Shown here: one piece after another, positions 51,488-59,038 of the stretch | Layout: each line of letters begins with the position of its first letter | Numbering within the stretch: the first letter of the stretch is position 1 | The notes under the pieces: model-generated | What the model saw: only the letters and a program-made list of their open reading frames with translations | What the model was told of the DNA's origin: nothing | Databases searched by the model: none | Assembly (NCBI GenBank): GCA_029259815.1 | Contig: JAJDEJ010000088.1 | Coordinates: 20,889-84,888, forward strand | DNA length: 64,000 bases | Origin: Planctomycetaceae bacterium | GTDB lineage: Bacteria > Planctomycetota > Planctomycetia > Planctomycetales > Planctomycetaceae | Direction: 5' to 3' | Program-made: the position numbers and the translations under genes

Positions 51488-53077
51488 TCAACGGACAACT
51501 GCGGCCCAATCAACCGCGTTTCTGAGCAACTGCACGAACGCCGGTGTCTCAAAATCGTCGATGTAGCCCAAGGACGTGTAGAAGGAGTGGCCGCCGTCTT
51601 TGCGGGTGAAGGTCCAGGCCATCGGTTCAGGGTCGTGGCCGTCGACTTCGCCCATGAGAAGCGGTGTTGTGCCCTCGGCGAGTGGTGTGACCACGTAGAG
51701 GGAGCCGTTCGAGGTGAACTCCTCGTGAGGGACGCCGGTGAGGATCGGGTGGTCGGCGTTCTCTTTGATGACGCTGACCGTGGCGACGAGCTTGTTGCCC
51801 CAGTGGTTGGAGTAGTTGCCGCCGAAAACCTGGGCGTCGAACTCGGGCCAGGAGGCGTAGCCTTCGGGAGCTGGTTTGCCTCGGAGGGTGAAGGCGTGTG
51901 AGGCGGTGCGGATGCCGACGACTGGTTTGCCGGCGGCGACGTGCTGACGGACGATGTCGAGTTGTGCGGGAGGCGGAGTACGACGGCGGACGCTCACGAA
52001 CAGGAGGTCAGCCTCTTTGACGGCTGCGATGCCGGGGAACGTGTTCTTGTCTTCCGTGCTGGCGTGGATGATGGTCACGCGGTAGTCGTGGCCGAGTTGT
52101 TCGAGGGCGAACTTGGGGAGCGTCTCGTTGGTGCGATATTCCTTCTCGCCGATGAGCATCACGATGTGTGGGCGGGTGTCGTGCTTGAAGACGAATGACT
52201 CGCCGCCGATGAGTTGGGCGCTGGTGATCGTGGGGCAGACGAACTTCTCGATGTGCTCGATGATCAGGTCGGTGCCGGTGAAGTGACTGACGAAGGGCCA
52301 CGCTTTCGGGTTGTACATGGTGTCGGTGAGGTCACGCATGAGCACGACGTTCTTGCCGTTGCGAGCCATCTGCCGCAGGCCGAAGGGGCGACCGAGGACA
52401 CACATGTTGGTATGCACGCCGGTGAGAATGACGTTCTCGATGCCTCGGGCTTCGAGGATGCTCCAGACTTCATCTCCCTGATCGCTGATGTAGTCGCGGT
52501 CGGCGTCAATGGTGAGCACGTCGATCTGCCGCGTCCACGGGACGCGGGGGTCCTTGCCCATCGCTTCGAGCTTGGCTGCCCACTCAGCGTGCTCGGTCGG
52601 GTCGTCGTCCTCGCCGCCATCGGACTGGTCGACGGGGTACTTGCCCTGTTCTTCCGCTGGGATACTGTGGCACCATTCGCCAATCTCTTCTGGCAAGTTG
52701 GAGGCAAGGGGGATCGCCTTCGCTCGCTCCCGCGCGGCATGTCCTTCGTAAAACTCCATGCAACTACTCGGGGCATGGATGATCGTCACTCCCTGTTCAC
52801 GAGCCGTCTTGAGGACCTGCTCCAGTCGCGGGGCGAACTCACCTTCACGTCGCACAGCATTCAGGCAATGATGCACGTCCCACATGTCACAGACGATGAT
52901 GGCCGTCTGCTCAGGCTTCCACGACTCGTTACGCGTGAGAATGTGGTAGAAATCCGAGTCCTCAGTGATCGCGGTGCGATATCGCAGGGTCAGGTCAAGA
53001 TCGTCCGCGCCCTGGGTGACGTGCGAAACCGCAAGCGTGGTGAGGAGCAGGGTCAGGAATCGAAGGAGAGATCGCAT
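51488..53077 (-). CDS. Exported isochorismatase-like / ThuA-like fusion protein
   Basis: 529 residues from ATG 53077. Signal peptide LLRFLTLLLTTLAVSHVTQG. Residues about 45-280 are an isochorismatase-fold cysteine hydrolase: TAIIVCDMWDVHHC (Asp), GVHTNMCVLGRPFGLRQM (Cys-containing nucleophile block) and LTDTMYNP. Residues about 300-525 are ThuA-like (glutamine-amidotransferase fold): HIVMLIGEKEYRTNETLPKFA, ADLLFVSVRRRTPPPAQ, VVGIRTASHAF, GGNYSNHWGN, and AWTFTRKDGGHSFYTSLG. Planctomycetes use ThuA-like proteins in carbohydrate catabolism. I infer a periplasmic hydrolase of unknown substrate. Confidence 0.87.
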   Translation of the reverse strand: MRSLLRFLTLLLTTLAVSHVTQGADDLDLTLRYRTAITEDSDFYHILTRNESWKPEQTAIIVCDMWDVHHCLNAVRREGEFAPRLEQVLKTAREQGVTIIHAPSSCMEFYEGHAARERAKAIPLASNLPEEIGEWCHSIPAEEQGKYPVDQSDGGEDDDPTEHAEWAAKLEAMGKDPRVPWTRQIDVLTIDADRDYISDQGDEVWSILEARGIENVILTGVHTNMCVLGRPFGLRQMARNGKNVVLMRDLTDTMYNPKAWPFVSHFTGTDLIIEHIEKFVCPTITSAQLIGGESFVFKHDTRPHIVMLIGEKEYRTNETLPKFALEQLGHDYRVTIIHASTEDKNTFPGIAAVKEADLLFVSVRRRTPPPAQLDIVRQHVAAGKPVVGIRTASHAFTLRGKPAPEGYASWPEFDAQVFGGNYSNHWGNKLVATVSVIKENADHPILTGVPHEEFTSNGSLYVVTPLAEGTTPLLMGEVDGHDPEPMAWTFTRKDGGHSFYTSLGYIDDFETPAFVQLLRNAVDWAAVVR

Positions 53078-53337
53078 CGGTGGGGTTCCTTGAGTCTCGA
53101 ACGGGGCGAACCTGATTGTGTCCTGTGCGGTGACTGAGGGCAAACGTCCGCCTCTCGGCTTCCCCTCACCCTGCCTTCGGCGCTCCGCTTGAAGGCTGTC
53201 CCTCTCCCTCAAGGGGAGAAGGAGAATCGTCAGGTCGATCTTGTCTCGTCTGACTGATTCCATCACACTCGGGCCTCCGCGCCCCCTCCGCGACTCTGCG
53301 TCTCCGCGGTCAAACACACCCCACATCGACCAACACG
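53078..53337. other. Divergent spacer with dispersed repeats upstream of miaB
   Basis: 260 nt. A TCTCCC/GGGAGA hairpin lies at 53203-53219 within a CCCTCACCCTGCC-type tract, and a family J copy lies at 53274-53315 just before the miaB start. Promoters of miaB and the fusion gene must lie here. Confidence 0.6.
53274..53315. repeat. Family J repeat (copy 3)
   Basis: CCTCCGCGCCCCCTCCGCGA then CTCTGCGTCTCCGCGGTCAAAC, same orientation as 40050-40088, ending 22 nt before the miaB ATG. Confidence 0.85.
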
Positions 53338-54906
53338 ATGGACCACAACGGCAAACTCTACATCGAAACCGTCGGCTGTCAGATGAACGTACTCGACAGC
53401 GAACTTGTCGTCGCGGCACTGCGGCAGCAGGGGTACGAACTCACGGACAACCCGAAGGAAGCGGACACAGTCCTGTTCAACACGTGCAGCGTGCGGGAGT
53501 TGGCCGAGCAGAAGACGTACAGCTCGGTCGGTCGCTTCAAGCGGGCAAAGGACCACAACCCGGCCAAGGTCTTCGGTGTCATCGGCTGTATGGCCCAGCA
53601 GGAGCAGGAACGGGTCTTCCAGCGGGCTCCCCACGTCGATCTGGTCGTCGGCACTGGACAACTGGCAGACATCCCACAACTCGTCGATGAAGTCCGTCGC
53701 TCGCGCAAGCGCAAGCTCGCCGTCTCACTCGGTCGCAAAGAGGGCAACCGGGATCAGGTCGCCGGGTCGTTCGCGAGTTACGTCCCGCTGCGCGATCCGC
53801 AGATGCGACCGTCACCGTGGCAGGCGTACGTCCGCATCATGATCGGCTGCGACAAGTTCTGCACCTACTGCGTCGTCCCCAACACGCGCGGCCCCGAACA
53901 GTCCCGCCCGCCGCAAGACATCGCCCGTGAAGTCGTCTCACTCGCTGAGCAAGGGGTGAAAGAGGTCACGCTGCTGGGACAGACGGTCAATTCGTACCAA
54001 CATGCGGCTCAGACCCACGGGGCACAGCCCGTGGGCTTGAGTGGGCTCTTGGAACTCATTCACGACACGCCCGGTATTCAGCGGATCAAGTTTGTCACGA
54101 ACTATCCGAAGGACATGACGACTGACCTGCTCGAAGCAGTGCGTGATCTGCCCAAGGTCGCGCACTATTTGCATGTGCCCTTACAGGCGGGTTGTGACGA
54201 TGTCCTCGCCCGCATGAAGCGTGGTTACACGACCGCCGACTACGCCGAGATGATGGACCGCATTCGTATGATCGTCCCCGACTGTGCCGTGTCCAGCGAC
54301 TTCATCGTCGGCTTCTGCGGCGAAAGCGAGGAGTCATTCCAGAAGAGCATGGACTCCATCCGCCAGTACCGGTTCAAAAACAGCTTCATCTTCAAGTATT
54401 CGCCCCGTCGCGGCACGAAGGCCTTCGATTTGTACGAGGACGACATCCCGGAAGACGTCAAGAAACGCCGCAACAACGACTTGCTCGACCTGCAGAACGA
54501 AATCAGTGAAGCGGACAATGAGACGTTCCTGGGCCGCGCGGTCGAAGTGCTCGTCGAAGGCCCGAGCAAGTGGACGATGAAGGGCCACGTCCCGGACGTC
54601 ACGCAGTCCCTCCCCGGCTGGCACGACGGCGCGTCCCAAGCCGACGGCTCCGCCGTCGTCCAACTGTCTGGCGATTCACAATCACAGAGCGACTCGTCCG
54701 ACATCGGAGCCGTCGGCTTGGGAACGACTCAACTCGTCGGTCGCACCAAGTGTGACCGCATCGTGGTTTTCGACGGCAACCCCCGCCTCGCCGGCACGCT
54801 CGCCAACATCACTATCCAAGACTGCACCCAAACCACCCTCATCGGCAGCATCGTGACGCGTCAGGTGCAGCACAGCTCGCACGAGTTGCTACCGATTTTG
54901 TCATGA
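53338..54906 (+). CDS. miaB: tRNA-2-methylthio-N6-dimethylallyladenosine synthase MiaB, with repeat-derived insertions
   Basis: 522 residues (family about 440-480). It methylthiolates i6A37 of tRNA. N-terminal UPF0004 domain with its three cluster cysteines (TVGCQMN, FNTCSVRE, IGCMAQQ), then radical SAM C-DKF-C-TY-C (IGCDKFCTYCVVPNTRGPE), then TRAM (about 405-520) ending LVGRTKCDRIVVFDGN...LIGSIVT. Two insertions match palindromic repeats in DNA: AAQTHGAQPVGLS (about 221-233) covers a family A palindrome. The stretch from about 433 to 462 in the TRAM domain (ASQADGSAVVQ...IGAVGLGTT) is encoded by an inverted pair of family B. Overlaps the acetyltransferase gene by ATGA. Confidence 0.95.
   Translation: MDHNGKLYIETVGCQMNVLDSELVVAALRQQGYELTDNPKEADTVLFNTCSVRELAEQKTYSSVGRFKRAKDHNPAKVFGVIGCMAQQEQERVFQRAPHVDLVVGTGQLADIPQLVDEVRRSRKRKLAVSLGRKEGNRDQVAGSFASYVPLRDPQMRPSPWQAYVRIMIGCDKFCTYCVVPNTRGPEQSRPPQDIAREVVSLAEQGVKEVTLLGQTVNSYQHAAQTHGAQPVGLSGLLELIHDTPGIQRIKFVTNYPKDMTTDLLEAVRDLPKVAHYLHVPLQAGCDDVLARMKRGYTTADYAEMMDRIRMIVPDCAVSSDFIVGFCGESEESFQKSMDSIRQYRFKNSFIFKYSPRRGTKAFDLYEDDIPEDVKKRRNNDLLDLQNEISEADNETFLGRAVEVLVEGPSKWTMKGHVPDVTQSLPGWHDGASQADGSAVVQLSGDSQSQSDSSDIGAVGLGTTQLVGRTKCDRIVVFDGNPRLAGTLANITIQDCTQTTLIGSIVTRQVQHSSHELLPILS
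54014..54035. repeat. Palindromic repeat, family A (copy 3), inside miaB
   Basis: CCCACGGG, loop GCACAG, CCCGTGGG, then CTTGA. It lies in frame in the radical SAM domain and encodes THGAQPVG. Confidence 0.9.
54635..54722. repeat. REPIN-like inverted pair of family B inside miaB
   Basis: The left unit 54635-54659 is identical to 50225-50249. The right unit 54706-54722 (GGAGCCGTCGGCTTGGG) is the exact reverse complement of the first 17 nt of the left unit. The 88-nt element is read through in frame and lies just upstream of the conserved LVGRT block of the TRAM domain. Confidence 0.9.
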
Positions 54907-55340
54907 CACCGTTATCACCTGAGCTGCAACTGCGGAGCGCAACCGGCTCGGATTTGGTCGTGCTGGCCCAGTTGAATCAGCAGTTGATTCGCGATGAAGC
55001 GCATCGCAGTACAATGTCGCTTGCGGAGCTACAGCATCGGATGGCAACTTGGCTGCAAGGAGAGTATGCAGCAGTGATAGCCGAGCAAGAGGGTGTCACG
55101 ATCGGCTACGCTCTCTTTCAGGAAACGATCGACCATGTGTACGTTCGCCAATTGCTTGTGACCGAAACTGCGCGTCGCCGGGGAGTGGGGCGGGCGATTG
55201 TCGAGTGGGTGAGACAGCACGCTGGTGGCGATGACAATCGGCTGCGGATCGACGTGCTGATTGGCAACGAGCCCGCGATCGCCTTCTGGCACGCGATGGG
55301 TTTTGAAGAGTACTGCATCACCATGGAGCGTGAACCATGA
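54903..55340 (+). CDS. GNAT-family N-acetyltransferase 1
   Basis: 145 residues. GNAT fold: [20 protein letters not shown], then [27 protein letters not shown] with the R/Q-x2-G-x-G/A acetyl-CoA phosphate loop, then [16 protein letters not shown]. Starts within the miaB stop (ATGA) and ends within the next start (ATGA). The substrate cannot be deduced; a protein or small-amine acceptor is possible. Coupling to miaB suggests, weakly, a tRNA- or ribosome-related target. Confidence 0.88.
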   Translation: MTPLSPELQLRSATGSDLVVLAQLNQQLIRDEAHRSTMSLAELQHRMATWLQGEYAAVIAEQEGVTIGYALFQETIDHVYVRQLLVTETARRRGVGRAIVEWVRQHAGGDDNRLRIDVLIGNEPAIAFWHAMGFEEYCITMEREP

Positions 55341-55735
55341 TCTCTTATGACTTGGAGCCGCTTCTTCTGACCGACGAGTTCATCGACGTGCTGCGTCGAT
55401 CGACCCTTGCTGTGCGACGACCTGTGGACGACGTTGAGAGAATTGGTGGGATGCTTCGGCAGGCGGATGTGATCGTGACAGCTCGGGTCCAAAGGCTGTT
55501 GGTGGGTGTGTCGCGGGCGATCACGGATTTCAGCTATTGCACGTATTTGTCTGACATGGCGGTTGATGTTGCGTTTCAGCGACAGGGGATCGGGAAGGAG
55601 TTGGTGCGGCGGACGCATGAGGCGGCGGGGGTCGAGACGACGCTGATTCTGCTCGCTGCACCCGATGCCAGAGCGTATTATCCGCACATTGGGTTCGAGC
55701 CGCACGATTCCTGCTGGATTCTCAGGAACGAGTGA
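55337..55735 (+). CDS. GNAT-family N-acetyltransferase 2
   Basis: 132 residues. Compact GNAT domain: [41 protein letters not shown] contains the acetyl-CoA motif (RQGIGKEL), then [28 protein letters not shown]. The layout matches small arsinothricin/phosphinothricin-like or yncA-type GNATs, but the acceptor is not predictable. Overlaps the first acetyltransferase by ATGA. Confidence 0.85.
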   Translation: MISYDLEPLLLTDEFIDVLRRSTLAVRRPVDDVERIGGMLRQADVIVTARVQRLLVGVSRAITDFSYCTYLSDMAVDVAFQRQGIGKELVRRTHEAAGVETTLILLAAPDARAYYPHIGFEPHDSCWILRNE

Positions 55736-55815
55736 TCCGGCAGGCGGCTGAAAACGTATCCCTTCAGGAGGAGGGTTGTCACACTCCGGGAACCATCTAC
55801 GAGGAAGACGCTGCG

Positions 55816-57051
55816 ATGAGTCGTTCTCAAGGTCGTGCATCGAAGAATGAGGCCCTGTCGATCGACCGCGACCGGCTGTCCGGATGGGGGGGCTGTCTGG
55901 TCTGTGGGTTCTTCGGCCTGTTCGCAGTGGCTGGTGTCGTCAGCTTCTACTTGATGACGTTCCAGCCGTTGTGGGGAGTCTTCCAGGCGCGGAGTTGGGT
56001 GGAAACACCGTGCACGATCGCCAGTAGTGAGGTCGTGACACAGCGGGGTGACGACTGCGATACGTATCGCATTGAGATTGAGTACGACTACACCTTCAGC
56101 GGTCAACAGTACCGGAGTGATCGCTACTACTTCATGATCGGGAGTTCGAACAGACGCGCATGGAAATATGCGGTAGTCGAGGCTCACCCGGTTGGCTTCC
56201 TGACTGTGTGTTACGTCGACCCTGCCGAGCCGAGTGAAGCCGTCATTGAGAGGGGACTGACGGCGGACATGTGGTGGGGATTGTTTCCGTTTCCCTTCCT
56301 CGCTGTCGGCTTTGTGCCGCTGGTCTTGATTCTGAGGGCGAGACGGAATCAGGGTCGACAGGCAACATTGCCTACGTCGGATTCGCTCCCCGCACGGGAT
56401 GGACTTTCGCTGAGAGACGAATCTTTATCGGATGGACCGGTGACGTTGAGTCCTGAGTCATCGCCGTTCGGAACATTCATAGTCGCAGTACTCGTGTGCC
56501 TGTTCTGGAATGGGATCGTTTCCGTGTTTATGAGCGTGGTGGTCGACAGTTGGCGGAAGGGTGATCCTGAGTACTTCCTGACGTTCTTCATGATTCCGTT
56601 CGTACTCATCGGTTTTGGAATCATCGTCGGAGTCGTGTACGCTTTTGTCGCCCTCTTCAATCCCAGACCGACGCTGACACTCAGTCGAGGCCGGATTCCA
56701 CTCGGTGAGAGTGCACACCTTTCCTGGCGATTTCGAGGGAGCTCACACTCAATCCGTCACATGAAGCTCACGCTCACTGGCGTCGAGAAGGCGACCTTCC
56801 GCCGTGGAACCGACACGCATACCGATGAGGAGGCGTTTTACGAACAAATGCTATACGAAAGTGATCAATCCTATGAGATCGCCAATGGCGAGGTCGAAGT
56901 GGAGATTCCCAGTGATTCGATGCACACGTTTGAGGCAGACAACAACGAAATCATCTGGTCATTGCAGATGGCGGGCGACATTCCCTTACGACCGGATGTG
57001 AATGTTAGATTCCCCATCGTCGTGACGCCTCATGAGATGGACGGACGATGA
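55816..57051 (+). CDS. DUF3592-domain membrane protein
   Basis: 411 residues from ATG 55816 (GAGG at 55801). An in-frame GTG at 55732 overlaps the previous stop and has AGGA 4 nt before, so a 439-residue product is possible. Helices at about 25-50, 160-180, 230-250 and 265-290. Between the first two lies a DUF3592 domain: CTIASSEVVTQRGDDCDTYRIEIEYDYTFSGQQYRSDRYYF, WKYAVVEAHPVGFLTVCYVDPAEPSEAVIER. The C-terminal ~130 residues (LTLSRGRIPLGESAHLSWRF..., ending IIWSLQMAGDIPLRPDVNVRFPIVV) look like one arrestin-type beta-sandwich. Fourth gene of the miaB operon. Confidence 0.75.
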   Translation: MSRSQGRASKNEALSIDRDRLSGWGGCLVCGFFGLFAVAGVVSFYLMTFQPLWGVFQARSWVETPCTIASSEVVTQRGDDCDTYRIEIEYDYTFSGQQYRSDRYYFMIGSSNRRAWKYAVVEAHPVGFLTVCYVDPAEPSEAVIERGLTADMWWGLFPFPFLAVGFVPLVLILRARRNQGRQATLPTSDSLPARDGLSLRDESLSDGPVTLSPESSPFGTFIVAVLVCLFWNGIVSVFMSVVVDSWRKGDPEYFLTFFMIPFVLIGFGIIVGVVYAFVALFNPRPTLTLSRGRIPLGESAHLSWRFRGSSHSIRHMKLTLTGVEKATFRRGTDTHTDEEAFYEQMLYESDQSYEIANGEVEVEIPSDSMHTFEADNNEIIWSLQMAGDIPLRPDVNVRFPIVVTPHEMDGR

Positions 57052-57437
57052 ATCCCTTGCAGATCGATCTCTCTGGTGGGCAGACGGCCTTCGAGCCGGG
57101 CGATGAAGTCGAGATGACGTTGTCGTGGGAGTTGGATGAGGCTCCGGAGTCGATCGAACTGCGTCTCGTCTGGAGTACGTCCGGTAAAGGAACGACCGAC
57201 CTGGAAGTGGTCATGACGGTGCCGTTCGAGTTTCCGTACTCCAGTGAGACTCGTCGGACCTCGTTGGTGCTGCCGGCTTCGCCCTACAGCTTCTCCGGCA
57301 AGCTGATCACGCTGCAATGGGCCTTTGAATTGATCGCCTTCCCCAGTGAGGATTCGACTCGTCAGGAGATCGTGCTTGCTCCGACTGGAAGTGAGGTTCG
57401 CTTGAAGTCACTCCAGAAGGCCAAAGCGACCGACTGA
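57048..57437 (+). CDS. Small beta-sandwich (arrestin-like) protein
   Basis: 129 residues, overlapping the DUF3592 gene by ATGA. Strand-rich: LQIDLSGGQTAFEPGDEVEMTLSWELDEAP, ELRLVWSTSGKGTTDLEVV, FPASPYSF-like turn, and LITLQWAFELIAFPSED. The W-x-[FL]-E-L near the end and the phosphoprotein-like W-S-T-S-G-K-G segment resemble the Spo0M/arrestin fold and echo the end of the preceding protein. No signal peptide. It may work with the DUF3592 protein; function unknown. Confidence 0.65.
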   Translation: MNPLQIDLSGGQTAFEPGDEVEMTLSWELDEAPESIELRLVWSTSGKGTTDLEVVMTVPFEFPYSSETRRTSLVLPASPYSFSGKLITLQWAFELIAFPSEDSTRQEIVLAPTGSEVRLKSLQKAKATD

Positions 57438-57438
57438 C

Positions 57439-58017
57439 ATGCGAGCATGTGACAATCCATTCCGCTCTGATCGAGTCTTGAGTGTTAGGTACCGGTTCCT
57501 CAATGGTGATGACTGGGAGTCGATTCTCGGTCGGCTAGATGAATTGCAATATCGAGCAGCGATTGTCGGACTCGAAGGGGCGGGGAAGACGACACTGCAT
57601 GAAGAACTCGCTGAGCGGTTGAAGTCGCAGGGGCAATCGGTCTGCTGGTTACGGCTCAATCGGGAGAACCGCCATCTGGCTTCGCGATTGATTGAGCAAG
57701 CATTCGTCGACGTCACAACGGAAGACTGTTTGTTTGTCGACGGTGCTGAGCAACTCGGCTTCTGGAGGTGGCAACGACTCAAACGTCGGGCCGCGTCACT
57801 GGCCGGATTGGTGATCAACACGCATACGCCGGGATGGCTGCCAACACTCGTGCAGTGTGAGACGACAAGTGAATTGCTTCACGAAGTGACTGGTGAGTTA
57901 ACACCTGATCCTCCGTCGACCGCATTGCTCGATCGACTGTTCGATCAGCATGACGGCAACCTCCGTCTGTGTTTGCGATCGCTGTACGATCTCAAGGCAG
58001 CAGAAGCCGAAGCGTGA
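57439..58017 (+). CDS. Small P-loop ATPase of the miaB operon
   Basis: 192 residues. Walker A AAIVGLEGAGKTTLHEELAE (about 37-49) and a Walker B-like CLFVDGAEQL (about 98-107). The middle has SVCWLRLNRENRHLA and the end has DRLFDQHDGNLRLCLRSLYDL, reminiscent of AAA/STAND-type small ATPases that read LFDQHDGNLR (sensor-type). Directly follows the beta-sandwich gene (1 nt), so it belongs to the coupled operon. No DNA-binding motif is evident. Converges on the symporter gene. Confidence 0.7.
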   Translation: MRACDNPFRSDRVLSVRYRFLNGDDWESILGRLDELQYRAAIVGLEGAGKTTLHEELAERLKSQGQSVCWLRLNRENRHLASRLIEQAFVDVTTEDCLFVDGAEQLGFWRWQRLKRRAASLAGLVINTHTPGWLPTLVQCETTSELLHEVTGELTPDPPSTALLDRLFDQHDGNLRLCLRSLYDLKAAEAEA

Positions 58018-58021
58018 GTGC

Positions 58022-58993
58022 CTACTGATCGGTGTCGGCCATGCGCTCGGCGATCCAGGTGTCGATGAACAGTTGGCTGGCGTGGTACATCAACATCGGG
58101 AACAGGGCGAAGCCGCCGAAGTGGTTGGCGACCAACAGGCCGATCGGGAGTGTCTTCTGACTGCCGGCGAACGCGATGGCGACACGATCTTCGCGGGCAA
58201 TGCCCAATCGCCTGCTCCCATGCCAGGCGATGAACATGGCTGTCAGATGCACGGCGATGCAACTCATACCGACGACCAGAAACGGGGCGACTCCGATGCC
58301 GACTTTGCCATTGCCGCCGAGTTGCGGTCCCGCCTTCAGGAAGGCGGCAGCGAACACGATGATCAACACGCAAACCTGTGCCACGGCTCCGACACCCGGC
58401 TTGTAGTCGGTGGCGAACTGTCGCAGCCGGGGACTCAGACGTGCGAGTTGGCCGAGGGTCGCCGGGATCAGGGCGGAGACGATCAATCGCTGCATCATGG
58501 CGAACGTGTCGAACTCGAACGACGACGTGACGATCACACTCAGCCACAAGGGGGTGAACAGAAAGCAGAGGCCGTTGGTCAGCATCGTCACCAGCAGCGA
58601 CACGGCGTCGTTGCCGCCCGCTTTGCGGGTCCAGACGGACGCAGCCGCCATCGTACAGGGAACGGTCGCCGCAATCATCAGTCCAATGGCAAGGTCGTCC
58701 TGAAGTTGCAGCCCCATCAATGGCCAGGCCAGCAGTGGGGTGAGTCCGTAATTCACGAGGCAGGCAAAGATCACCGGCCCTGGATACCTCAACGAGCGAC
58801 CCAGCTGCCGACTGTCGAGCGAGTACGACATCAGAAAGAGAATGACCGCGACGAGGTACGAAGTCGCTCGTGGTCCGGTAGCCGTTTCGATCCGATCAAT
58901 GGCTTCGGGCGACAGCCGCGTGCCCAGCATGATCCCCAGCGGAATCAGGACCACCAAGCCGATCAGAAACCAGTTCCGCTTCAGCCAGCGCAT
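58022..58993 (-). CDS. Bile acid:sodium symporter-like transporter
   Basis: 323 residues, about nine or ten helices. The SBF-like pattern is clear: WFLIGLVVLIPLGIMLG, VILFLMSYSLDSRQLGRSLRYPG, PCTMAAASVWTRKAGGNDAVSLLVTMLTNGLCFLFTPLW (the crossover-helix region), and AIAFAGSQKTLPIGLLVANHF. Family members move organic anions with sodium. The substrate here is not predictable. First of the minus-strand genes that continue to the right edge; the lipoprotein gene lies 45 nt upstream. Confidence 0.9.
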   Translation of the reverse strand: MRWLKRNWFLIGLVVLIPLGIMLGTRLSPEAIDRIETATGPRATSYLVAVILFLMSYSLDSRQLGRSLRYPGPVIFACLVNYGLTPLLAWPLMGLQLQDDLAIGLMIAATVPCTMAAASVWTRKAGGNDAVSLLVTMLTNGLCFLFTPLWLSVIVTSSFEFDTFAMMQRLIVSALIPATLGQLARLSPRLRQFATDYKPGVGAVAQVCVLIIVFAAAFLKAGPQLGGNGKVGIGVAPFLVVGMSCIAVHLTAMFIAWHGSRRLGIAREDRVAIAFAGSQKTLPIGLLVANHFGGFALFPMLMYHASQLFIDTWIAERMADTDQ

Positions 58994-59038
58994 GGAACAG
59001 CATTCTGTGAGATCGGTAAGTTCTCGCCTGAGACGCTG

